NCBI GenBank assembly: GCA_016125165.1
Contig: WGMH01000003.1
Coordinates: 62,001 to 126,000 of the forward strand
Length of the DNA stretch: 64,000 nt
Origin: Alphaproteobacteria bacterium
GTDB taxonomy: Bacteria > Pseudomonadota > Alphaproteobacteria > Micropepsales > Micropepsaceae
Direction of reading: 5' to 3'
Shown: positions 16,565 to 23,955 of the stretch, one piece after another
Layout: each line of letters starts with the position of its first letter
Numbering within the stretch: the stretch's first letter is position 1
Program-made: the position numbers and the translations under genes
Notes under the pieces: model-generated
Database searches by the model: none
What the model was told of the DNA's origin: nothing
The model's input: only the letters and a program-made list of their open reading frames with translations

Positions 16565-17712
16565 TTTCCGCTCACGAGGGATTTCAGGCCCGAAAAGATG
16601 CGCGAGAAAATACCGGCGGAAGGCACGGCCTCGGCGGCATAAAGTGGTATCGCCATGCCCGGAAATTCCGGTGCGGTCACGGTAACAGTGCCGATCTGCT
16701 GTCCCTTTGCGATGGGCGCGCGCACCGGTCCATCGTATTTGACCTTCACTTTCATGTCCTTGCGCGAATCCACCTGCATCGTCACGGCGAGTGGCTTGGC
16801 GACGGTCAGCTTCACCGTATCGCGCTTGCCTTGCCAGACCTTGGCCTCACCCACCACATCATTCGGCGCGAAGAGCTTGTAGCTGCGGAATTCACGAAAC
16901 GCGGTGTCCAGAAGTCGCGCGGCTTCATCGCCGCGATAGCGCTCCGCGAACCAGTCATTTGCGCCGGGATAGCGCAGGCCGCTCACCACAAGGATCATAC
17001 GCTGGTCGTCGCGCTTGGCCGATGCCACAACGCCATAGCCCGCTTCATCCGTGTGACCGGTTTTCAGGCCATCCGCGCCGGGAAATTTCTCGAGCACCAT
17101 GTTGCGGTTGGGCTGATGAATGCCGTTCCACGTGAACTCGCGCTCATTGAAATAATGATAATACTGCGGATAGACGGTGATGATGTGCCGCGCGAGGACC
17201 GCAAGATCATAGGCTGACATGCGCTGGCCCGGAGGATCCGGCAATCCATCCGGATTCACAAAATGGGAGTTCTTCAGACCCAGTTCCTTCGCGCGCTTGT
17301 TCATCATGTCGGCGAATCCCTGCACGCTGCCGCCGAGCGCTTCGGCCACCACCACGCAAGCGTCGTTACCGGATTGGATGATGATGCCGCGGATCAGGTT
17401 TTCGACGGCGACCCGGTTTCCCACGAGCACGAACATCTTGGAGCCTTGCGTTCGCCACGCATTTTCCGAGACAAGGAATGTATCCGACAGCTTCACCCGG
17501 CCATCCGCCAGCCGCTGAAACAGCAGATCCAGCGTCATCAGCTTGCTCATGGATGCGGGCGGCATGGCCTTGTGCCCGTCTTTTTCCCAGAGCACCTGCC
17601 CGGTTGCGGCGTCCATCAGGACAGCATGCTCGGCGGCCGTGTTCATCGCGGCTTCGGCTGGCAAGGCAGCGGCAATAAGGATAGCGGCGGCGGAAACTAG
17701 AGAACGAAACAT
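16561..17712 (-). CDS. dacC: D-alanyl-D-alanine carboxypeptidase (class A low-mass PBP)
   Basis: Trims the terminal D-Ala from peptidoglycan stem peptides. The 383-residue precursor has a signal peptide (RSLVSAAAILIAAALPAEA), then the three penicillin-binding motifs: SMSK (Ser54, Lys57), SGN (114-116) and KTG (217-219). The C-terminal beta domain (residues about 275-365) and an amphipathic end (IFSRIFSGLKSLVSGK), which anchors PBP5/6-type enzymes to the membrane, are both present. It sits 22 bases downstream of rlpA, and the two act on the septal wall. The exact paralogue name (dacC, dacF or dacD) cannot be settled. Confidence 0.92.
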   Translation of the reverse strand: MFRSLVSAAAILIAAALPAEAAMNTAAEHAVLMDAATGQVLWEKDGHKAMPPASMSKLMTLDLLFQRLADGRVKLSDTFLVSENAWRTQGSKMFVLVGNRVAVENLIRGIIIQSGNDACVVVAEALGGSVQGFADMMNKRAKELGLKNSHFVNPDGLPDPPGQRMSAYDLAVLARHIITVYPQYYHYFNEREFTWNGIHQPNRNMVLEKFPGADGLKTGHTDEAGYGVVASAKRDDQRMILVVSGLRYPGANDWFAERYRGDEAARLLDTAFREFRSYKLFAPNDVVGEAKVWQGKRDTVKLTVAKPLAVTMQVDSRKDMKVKVKYDGPVRAPIAKGQQIGTVTVTAPEFPGMAIPLYAAEAVPSAGIFSRIFSGLKSLVSGK

Positions 17713-17734
17713 TCAAACACTCCCGATGGGAAAA

Positions 17735-18667
17735 TCAGCGGTCGACAACAATTTGCGCGTCGTTGCTACCCAGCGCATTGAGCTTGGCAAGGGCCGCGTC
17801 GGCCTGGTCAACCTGCGCAAACGGACCTGAACGCACGCGATACAGCGTCTTGCCGTCGCGCGTGATGGCGGAAATTTTCAGCCCGCTACCATTTCCCAGA
17901 CGCGCGACCAGTCTGCTCGCGTTGTCATAGCTGCTGAACGCGCCAGCTTGTACATACAAATTCGTCACGGCGGGCACGGGAACTTTGGTCACTTCGTCGC
18001 TAGCCTGTGGCGTGGTGTCCGGCGGCGCATCCGTCGTGACCGGCTTGGGCAACGTCTTCATCGTAGTTGCCGGGGCAACACTTGCGCCGGGCACAGCATC
18101 AAGCGAAGCCGTCACGACTTTCCCTGCAGGCGCGGCCGGAACGGCCGAGGCGATCGTGTCGGGCGTCAGCGATGGCGGCTTCACGCCGGGGCCAAGGTCT
18201 GCGCGATCCAGATAGGTAACGCGCACGCGCGCCGTGCCCTTGTCGCGGAAGCCGAGAACCTCGGCGGCGTGTTCGGACACATCAATGATGCGCCCCTTGG
18301 CGAAGGGACCGCGATCATTCACCCGCAGAACCACGGATCGGCCATTTTCGAGATTGGTCACCCGCACATTCACCGGCATCGGCAAGGTGCGATGTGCTGC
18401 GCTCATGGTACCGGCATCGAACACTTCGCCATTGGCGGTCTTGCGGCCGTGAAAGGTCGGTCCATACCAGGAGGCGATCCCGGTTTCGTCATAATCCGGC
18501 TGCTCACGGGGGTAATACCAGGTGTCCCCGATCTGGTAGGGATTGCCCACCTTGTAGATGCCCGTTGGCCCGGTTGTGACCGTCGGCCTTTCGGGCGTGG
18601 AGGCGCATGCCGCCACAAACATGGCAAGCGCACCTGCTGCACAAGCGTTTTTCAACGCTGGTCTCAT
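17735..18667 (-). CDS. rlpA: RlpA-like lytic transglycosylase with SPOR domain
   Basis: Outer-membrane or periplasmic protein acting on denuded septal glycan strands. The 310-residue precursor has a lipoprotein signal peptide ending in a lipobox (MFVAACAS), then the double-psi beta-barrel: GIASWYGPTFHGRKTANGEVFD, AAHRTLPMP, VRVTNLENGRSVVLRVNDRGPF. A Pro/Ala/Thr-rich linker (about 170-230) leads to a C-terminal SPOR domain (LYVQAGAFSSYDNASRLVARL ... YRVRSGPF) that targets division sites. It heads the leftward dac-tmk-holB-tatD-MBL gene run, so septal-wall and replication genes are probably co-transcribed. Confidence 0.93.
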   Translation of the reverse strand: MRPALKNACAAGALAMFVAACASTPERPTVTTGPTGIYKVGNPYQIGDTWYYPREQPDYDETGIASWYGPTFHGRKTANGEVFDAGTMSAAHRTLPMPVNVRVTNLENGRSVVLRVNDRGPFAKGRIIDVSEHAAEVLGFRDKGTARVRVTYLDRADLGPGVKPPSLTPDTIASAVPAAPAGKVVTASLDAVPGASVAPATTMKTLPKPVTTDAPPDTTPQASDEVTKVPVPAVTNLYVQAGAFSSYDNASRLVARLGNGSGLKISAITRDGKTLYRVRSGPFAQVDQADAALAKLNALGSNDAQIVVDR

Positions 18668-18784
18668 CGCTCGAATCTGGCCTCTGACGGGTCGGAAGGC
18701 TACGCGAAGCGCCCTCCCGGCTCAATGCGGATGGGCCTCGATATCTTGCAGGAATGTCCGCAAGGCCTTAGGAGCCAAGGCGCC

Positions 18785-18874
18785 GGATGGGTGGCCGAGT
18801 GGTTTAAGGCAGCGGTCTTGAAAACCGCCGGGCCTGCAAGGGTCCCGTGAGTTCGAATCTCACCCCATCCGCCA
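18785..18874 (+). tRNA. tRNA-Ser (UGA)
   Basis: Class II tRNA with encoded CCA. Acceptor GGATGGG pairs with CCCATCC; the anticodon stem is GCGGT/ACCGC around loop CTTGAAA, giving anticodon TGA. A long variable arm and a standard T loop (GTTCGAATC) follow. It lies on the opposite strand from both neighbours. Confidence 0.97.
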
Positions 18875-18882
18875 ACGGACGC

Positions 18883-19494
18883 CTATAGCAGGTTCGCCGC
18901 CTGCGCCAGCAGCCAAAAACCGATTCCGAAGAACAGTGCCGCCGCGATCAACCGCACCGCGTGCAGCGGCACATGTTTCAGCGCTTCGTGGCCGATGAAC
19001 ACGGCTGGCGCATTCGCCAGCATCATGCCCAACGTTGTGCCCATCGTCACCACAACAATGTCCTGAAACCGCGCAGCCAATGCCACGGTTGCAATTTGTG
19101 TCTTGTCGCCCATTTCAACCAGAAAGAACGCGATCACCGTGGTCAGGAACGCTCCAAAGCGCGCCGGCTTCGCTTCTTCATCACTGATGCTGTCAGGAAT
19201 GAGCGTCCACGCGCCCATCCCAATAAATGACACCGCAATGAGATAGCGAAGCCAGATGCCATCGAGAACCGAAGCCGCCGAGACTCCCACGGCGGCGGCG
19301 ATCGCATGATTTGCAACCGTTGCCGCCAATATTCCCGATACGATCGGCCAGGGTTTCTTGAAGCGCGTGGCCAGCAGAATAGCCAGCAATTGCGTTTTGT
19401 CGCCGATCTCGGCAAGCGCCACCACGGCGGCAGATGTCAGGAACGCATCCATGGGTGTTCTCAGGGCCGGGCGGTTGCTGAAACCAACGGACAT
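18883..19494 (-). CDS. GDT1/TMEM165-family manganese exporter
   Basis: Inner-membrane divalent cation transporter of 203 residues, family UPF0016/GDT1; bacterial members export Mn2+. Two repeats each carry the signature E-x-G-D-K-T (AEIGDKTQLLAILLATR and VEMGDKTQIATVALAAR), with six predicted membrane helices. The start at ATG 19494 follows GGAAGGAG (19497-19504) closely; a shorter start at ATG 19452 lacks a ribosome site. Both the ribosome site and the ATG lie in the loop of a long GC-rich hairpin after a yybP-ykoY riboswitch, which supports Mn2+ control of translation and the Mn assignment. Confidence 0.93.
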   Translation of the reverse strand: MSVGFSNRPALRTPMDAFLTSAAVVALAEIGDKTQLLAILLATRFKKPWPIVSGILAATVANHAIAAAVGVSAASVLDGIWLRYLIAVSFIGMGAWTLIPDSISDEEAKPARFGAFLTTVIAFFLVEMGDKTQIATVALAARFQDIVVVTMGTTLGMMLANAPAVFIGHEALKHVPLHAVRLIAAALFFGIGFWLLAQAANLL

Positions 19495-19519
19495 CGCTCC
19501 TTCCGCCCGGGCCCGAGCA

Positions 19520-19640
19520 AAGGATCAATGCCATTGGTCTCGCCCGAGCGGTTTCCGCTCCCTTGCGCCATGGCCTGTTGGCCAAGTGTGTTGACGCAAG
19601 GCCCGTCCACGCGGACGGCTGACTACTCCCCAGATGACGA
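19520..19640 (-). promoter_or_regulatory. yybP-ykoY manganese riboswitch
   Basis: On the minus strand the conserved core reads GGGGAGTAG (19623-19631), a hairpin CCGTCC/GGACGG, the conserved GTCAACACACTTGG stretch, a stem CCTTGCG/CGCAAGG with inner GGCC/GGCC, a hairpin GAGCGG/CCGCTC and the closing GAGACC (19536-19541). These are the invariant parts of the Mn2+-sensing yybP-ykoY aptamer. Downstream, CCGGGCGG (19503-19510) pairs with CCGCCCGG (19467-19474) and extends further, enclosing the ribosome site and ATG of the exporter: a plausible expression platform. Confidence 0.9.
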
Positions 19641-19644
19641 TGCC

Positions 19645-19690
19645 GTCTTAGCGGCGTGGTGTCAGGCCCGCAAGGTGCTGCCGCTAAGAC
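19645..19690. repeat. Perfect 11-bp inverted repeat upstream of the riboswitch
   Basis: GTCTTAGCGGC (19645-19655) and GCCGCTAAGAC (19680-19690) are exact reverse complements separated by 24 bases. The element lies between the stop of the membrane-protein gene at 19719 and the aptamer, on the same transcript side. It could be a leader stem, an operator or a weak terminator; it has no adjacent T-run. Confidence 0.6.
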
Positions 19691-19718
19691 ATGATCCGGT
19701 AAGCATATGGCCTGCTAG

Positions 19719-20144
19719 CTAGCCAGCCCGCGTGCGCATTGCGCCCGATGCCACCACCGGAACCGCGAACAGCACCATCAACAACGTGTTCGAAACCGCA
19801 TTGATCGGAAAACCCGTGATCACGGAAATGGCGCTGTCGATGATGTACCACGCGACCACGCCCGCCATCTGCCAGCGCCAGAGCGCGCCATTGTGAGCGC
19901 CTCCCGCGATCAGCACGCCATATACACAGAAAATCCAGCCGATGGTCAGCGCGCCCTGCAGCCCAAGCCCGAATTGTGCAATCGGCATATCCAGCAGCGC
20001 TGTGTCGCTACCCGGCGCAATGATGCCGAACACCGCGTGCATCGGTCCGCTTAGACCCGGAACAGCTACCGTCACCAGAACAAGCGCGAACAGCAGCGCG
20101 CCCGCGCACCAAAGCCGCATCCACGTTTTCCAGATACCCGTCAT
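19719..20144 (-). CDS. Small integral membrane protein, unknown
   Basis: A 141-residue protein with four predicted membrane helices (about 10-30, 53-75, 88-108, 112-134) and a short central loop; no catalytic motif is recognisable. The ATG at 20144 begins MTGIWKTWMRLWCAG. It is divergent from the MmyB-like regulator 20253-21053, with 108 bases between starts, so that regulator is a plausible controller. It resembles uncharacterised alphaproteobacterial membrane proteins in size and layout. It is followed by the riboswitch of the Mn exporter but appears to be a separate unit. Confidence 0.8.
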   Translation of the reverse strand: MTGIWKTWMRLWCAGALLFALVLVTVAVPGLSGPMHAVFGIIAPGSDTALLDMPIAQFGLGLQGALTIGWIFCVYGVLIAGGAHNGALWRWQMAGVVAWYIIDSAISVITGFPINAVSNTLLMVLFAVPVVASGAMRTRAG

Positions 20145-20252
20145 CGCCCTCTCCCTTTGTTAGCGAATGGCTACAGGATCGGGTGGCGCGGTATGCGGCG
20201 CAATTACGCCGGAGGTTATGGACAGCACTTTGCCGTGCTGCAAGCATGGGTC

Positions 20253-21053
20253 ATGTCCCTGCATGTCATCTCCCAACCGGCCGAGATCGGCGCCTTTGCG
20301 CAGGCCCTGCGCCGCTACCGCACCGCCCGCCGGATGAGTCAGCTTCACCTGGCTTTGGCGTGCGGCGTATCGGCCAGGCATGTCTCTTTCCTGGAGACGG
20401 GCCGGGCCCTCCCCAGCCGAGACATGGTCCTGCAGCTGGCGGCTGGTCTGGTTGTACCCCTCGGTGCGCAGAATGCGCTTCTACAGGCCGCGGGCTTTGC
20501 GCCAGTCTATCCCGCCTCAGCACTCGATTCCGATGCGCTCGGGCCATTTCGGGCAGTCCTCACGGAAATGATGGCCCGTCATGCACCCAATCCCGCGCTG
20601 CTTTGCGACCGGCACTGGAATATGCGGGATGCCAATGTATCTGCGCAGGCCCTGCTCGCCCCGCTTGCCGAAGATGGCGAGATCAACATGGTGCGCATGC
20701 TGGCGCGCAGCCCGAAGGCCGAAGCATTCATCGCCAATTATCCCGAGGTGCTGGAAGAGATGAGCGCGCGCATCCAGCTTGAATCGCTCGAAGCCGGTGA
20801 CGACCTCTTCATGCGCGAACTGATGGATGATCTGGACCGCGCCATTGCGCGACATCCGCAGCACAAATCCGGCACGCGCCGCACGCCGCTTGTTCCGATA
20901 GTCCTGAACGCGCCCGGCGGTCAGCTCAGCTTTCTGTCAGCCATCGCACATTTCGGCACGAGCGAGGACGTAACCGTGCGCGATTTGCGGCTCGAACTGC
21001 TATTCCCCGCCGACGCGCAGACGCGCGCCGCGATGGCGGCATTTGCCACATGA
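20253..21053 (+). CDS. XRE-family regulator with MmyB-like ligand-binding domain
   Basis: Transcriptional regulator of 266 residues. Residues about 12-70 form a Cro/C1 helix-turn-helix (ALRRYRTARRMSQLHLALAC, SARHVSFLETGRALPSRDMV). The remainder is the PAS-like MmyB ligand-binding domain (HAPNPALLCDRHWNMRDANV ... PIVLNAPGGQLSFLSAIAHFGTSEDVTVRDLRLELLFP). ATG 20253 (MSLHVISQPAEIG) is preferred; earlier starts add unconserved residues. Related regulators are thought to bind fatty acids or other small ligands. Most likely target: the divergent membrane-protein gene and itself. Confidence 0.88.
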   Translation: MSLHVISQPAEIGAFAQALRRYRTARRMSQLHLALACGVSARHVSFLETGRALPSRDMVLQLAAGLVVPLGAQNALLQAAGFAPVYPASALDSDALGPFRAVLTEMMARHAPNPALLCDRHWNMRDANVSAQALLAPLAEDGEINMVRMLARSPKAEAFIANYPEVLEEMSARIQLESLEAGDDLFMRELMDDLDRAIARHPQHKSGTRRTPLVPIVLNAPGGQLSFLSAIAHFGTSEDVTVRDLRLELLFPADAQTRAAMAAFAT

Positions 21054-21068
21054 GATCAGCAAAAGTCT

Positions 21069-21938
21069 CTATCGGGCAGCAGTGGGCACGCCAGCGTCAT
21101 TGGAAGCGACCGCGGGCCCTTCGGGCTCGGGCGGGGTTTCGTACTGTTTGTACTCCGGAATCTCGTCAAGACGCACGAAGCGATAGCCTTCTTCCTGCAT
21201 GGCGGGGATGTAGGATTCCAGCAGATCAGCTTCCTTGCCCTTGATGCAGTGCATGAGAACGACACCGCCATCGCGACGGCGTGTTTCGCGCAGATAGCCC
21301 TTCGCGCAGGTGTCGCCGCTCCAGCCGCGGCGCCAGCAATCCCAATCCGCCGACGACATGACATAGCCATCCGACGACATGCGCGTATCGCCGCCGATAT
21401 CCCAATAGATCGGGCCGACATATTTCTTCAACACCGGATCGGCGTTCAGAATGGCGGCATGCTGTGTGCGCCACGAACCATAGGGCGCGCGGAAATAGAA
21501 CTTCGCATCCGGCGCCATCAGCGGCGTAATTTCCACATCCGTGCCGCGGATTTGCGAGATCAGCGCTTCGGGATTGTTGACATAGCGCTTGCCCAATAGC
21601 GCATGGGTGTTGCTGTGATTGGCAAGCAGATGCCCTTCATCGGCGATGCGCTTCAGGGTGGTGGGAAAGGCGCGCGCGTTGCGGCCCACGATGAAGAAGG
21701 TCGCCTTGATGTTGTATTTCTTGAGTTCGTCCAGAACCGCATTCGTCGCGGGTGCGGGGCCGTCATCGAAGGTCAGTGCAATGGTGTGCGTGCCGCGGAG
21801 GCCCGAGTGGAACACATTGCTCTTCTGGAAAAGCGCATAGCGTGAGTCTGAATCGAGCCCTTGGCCGGTTTCCCCTGCCAATGCCGGCACCGCTGCAAGA
21901 AGCGCGGCAAGGCCAATGGCCGTCGCAATCTTCTTCAT
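21069..21938 (-). CDS. Secreted polysaccharide deacetylase (NodB-homology)
   Basis: Carbohydrate esterase family 4 enzyme of 289 residues removing acetyl groups from polysaccharide, possibly cell wall or exopolysaccharide. ATG 21938, preceded by GGGAG, begins a clear signal peptide (KKIATAIGLAALLAAVPALA). NodB motifs: MT1 LTFDDGPAPAT, MT2 LANHSNTHALLGKRY (HSxxH), MT3 FRAPYGSWRTQH, MT4 DIGGDTRMSSDG and MT5 VVLMHCIKG. A C-terminal stretch rich in Pro, Glu and Ala (YETPPEPEGPAV) follows. It ends 15 bases after the stop of the convergent regulator. Tandem genes on the same strand upstream are functionally unrelated. Confidence 0.92.
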   Translation of the reverse strand: MKKIATAIGLAALLAAVPALAGETGQGLDSDSRYALFQKSNVFHSGLRGTHTIALTFDDGPAPATNAVLDELKKYNIKATFFIVGRNARAFPTTLKRIADEGHLLANHSNTHALLGKRYVNNPEALISQIRGTDVEITPLMAPDAKFYFRAPYGSWRTQHAAILNADPVLKKYVGPIYWDIGGDTRMSSDGYVMSSADWDCWRRGWSGDTCAKGYLRETRRRDGGVVLMHCIKGKEADLLESYIPAMQEEGYRFVRLDEIPEYKQYETPPEPEGPAVASNDAGVPTAAR

Positions 21939-22072
21939 GCTCCCACCCCGCGTATTCACGATATTCGACCAGCGAACTCTAAGGGTCCGGGTCCGATGCG
22001 GCAACCAAAGGATATGTGGCGTGGTAAACGCTAACCCGCCGGATATTTCCGTCAAATGGCTGATATTACGCG

Positions 22073-23902
22073 CTATTTCTGGGTTTCCTCCCAGCGCGCC
22101 ACATTCGCGCTCAACATCGAAAGCGGCATTGCGCCATTTTCCAGCACCACCTGATGGAAGGATTTGAGGTCGAATCGGCTGCCAAGGTCGGCGCGGGCTT
22201 TCTCGCGCAGACCGAGAATGGTTTTCATCCCGATCTTGTAGGCACAGGCCTGCCCCGGCCACACGACATAGCGCTCAACCTCCGCCGTCACGTCGCTTTC
22301 GGCCATGCCGGTAGTTTTGCGGAAATAGTCGATGGCCTGTTCACGCGTCCAGCGCTTGGCATGGATGCCGGTATCAACCACCAGCCGCACCGCGCGAAAC
22401 ATCTCCGCCTGCAGGCGGCCAAGGTCTCCATAAGGATCATCCTTGTAGAGACCCATGTCGCTTGCCAGATGTTCGGCATATAGCGCCCAGCCTTCGCTGA
22501 ACGAAGGGAAGAACGAGAAACGGCGCAGATAGGGCAGGTCCGGAATGGAGATTGCGGTGGCGATCTGCAAATGATGCCCCGGAATACCTTCATGATAGGC
22601 CAAGGTCGGCATGGCCCAGCTGGGCGTTTCGCCCACATTGCGCAAATTCGCGAAGAAGATTCCGGGCCTGCCGCCGTCAAGCGACGGCTGTTCGTAATAG
22701 GCACCCGCCGAACCCTTCTCAGCGAATTGCGGAACGCGCCGTACGTCCAGCGGCTGCGAAGGGATGGTCGCGAAATATTGCGGCAGCAATTTCTGAACGT
22801 GGCCGAGGATTTCCTTGTACCGGGCCAGCATCTTCGCACGGTCCGCATCGGTGTTCTGAAAGGCGAAACGTGGGTCGATGGCAAGTTTGTCCATACGCTC
22901 GCCGACGGTGCCTTGCGTCATGCCGACAGACTTCAGGATCGCATCCATTTCGCCATCGATACGCGCCACTTCCGAAAGTCCGTATTGATGGATTTCGTCA
23001 GGCGTCATGTCCGTGGTGGTCAGCGCCTTCAACTGTGCGGCGTAATAGGCGTCGCCATCCTTCAGTCGCCATACGCCGGCATCATGCGAAGCGGTCTTGC
23101 GCAGCGTTTCCATTCGCGCGATCAAGCGCTGATAGGCGGGGTAGACCTGCTCCTTCACAGCTGCGGTGGCATCGGCAATGAGTGCCTTCTTCGCGTCGGC
23201 ATCAAGATCGGACAGCTTGTCCATCTTGGTCCTGAGCGTGTTCACCAGCGGGTTCTCGGCGGCGGCTGATGCGATCAGCGCCTTCATCTGCTCGACGCTG
23301 CGGTCGATAATGAAATCTGGCGGCACCACGCCGAGGTCCGCCTGCCGCGCCACGTCCTTGTCGATGGCGTCAATGATCGAAGCCATGGCTTTGATGCGGC
23401 TGACATAGTTGCGCGCCAGCTTGGCATTGGTGATCTGATGCTGGGACATCAGGAAATTCGGCAACTCTTTCTGTTCGCCGAACGCCTGGTTGACGGGATA
23501 AAGCGATCCTCCTGCGCCCAACCAGGGGAACTTTTCCTGGCTCAACCTGCGATCATAACCCCATAGAATGATATCGTAGGACAGTTGCTCTTGCGGCGAG
23601 AGCGTATTGCGGTCCCATGCCTTGATCTGGCTTTCAAATTTGCGCACCTGTGCAAGTTCGTCCGCGCGCGCCTGAAGCGAATAGGGATCGAGTTTTCCGG
23701 AGTGATAATCGGCAACAGTGCCTTCGATGATGCCGATGGAGGTGAGATATTGCGGATGATCCAGAAGAACCATCACGGCCTGACGGTTCAGCAGCGTGTC
23801 GAATGTGAGTGGAGTGCCCCAAACTGTGCGGTATCCCCAATAACCGCCGACGACCAAAAGAATAAGGAAGAGGCCCAGAAGGCCCCGCAATACACTCCGC
23901 AT
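22073..23902 (-). CDS. DUF885-family membrane-anchored protein (putative metallopeptidase)
   Basis: A 609-residue protein of the DUF885 family. ATG 23902 begins an N-terminal membrane anchor (RSVLRGLLGLFLILLVVGGYWGY); the frame is open upstream to 24127 but the added residues run across the 3' end of the next gene and are not conserved. The helical body contains the family hallmark AYHEGIPGHHLQIA (about residues 410-423), an HExxxxH-like metal site comparable to M3/M32 peptidases, and SEGWALYAEHLA. Peptidase activity is inferred, not shown for most members. Located between the deacetylase and the molybdenum hydroxylase genes without obvious functional link. Confidence 0.88.
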   Translation of the reverse strand: MRSVLRGLLGLFLILLVVGGYWGYRTVWGTPLTFDTLLNRQAVMVLLDHPQYLTSIGIIEGTVADYHSGKLDPYSLQARADELAQVRKFESQIKAWDRNTLSPQEQLSYDIILWGYDRRLSQEKFPWLGAGGSLYPVNQAFGEQKELPNFLMSQHQITNAKLARNYVSRIKAMASIIDAIDKDVARQADLGVVPPDFIIDRSVEQMKALIASAAAENPLVNTLRTKMDKLSDLDADAKKALIADATAAVKEQVYPAYQRLIARMETLRKTASHDAGVWRLKDGDAYYAAQLKALTTTDMTPDEIHQYGLSEVARIDGEMDAILKSVGMTQGTVGERMDKLAIDPRFAFQNTDADRAKMLARYKEILGHVQKLLPQYFATIPSQPLDVRRVPQFAEKGSAGAYYEQPSLDGGRPGIFFANLRNVGETPSWAMPTLAYHEGIPGHHLQIATAISIPDLPYLRRFSFFPSFSEGWALYAEHLASDMGLYKDDPYGDLGRLQAEMFRAVRLVVDTGIHAKRWTREQAIDYFRKTTGMAESDVTAEVERYVVWPGQACAYKIGMKTILGLREKARADLGSRFDLKSFHQVVLENGAMPLSMLSANVARWEETQK

Positions 23903-23955
23903 GACAACTCCCCCACAACATCGGTGCCGCATGAACACGCGGCCCTGCGAAACCA

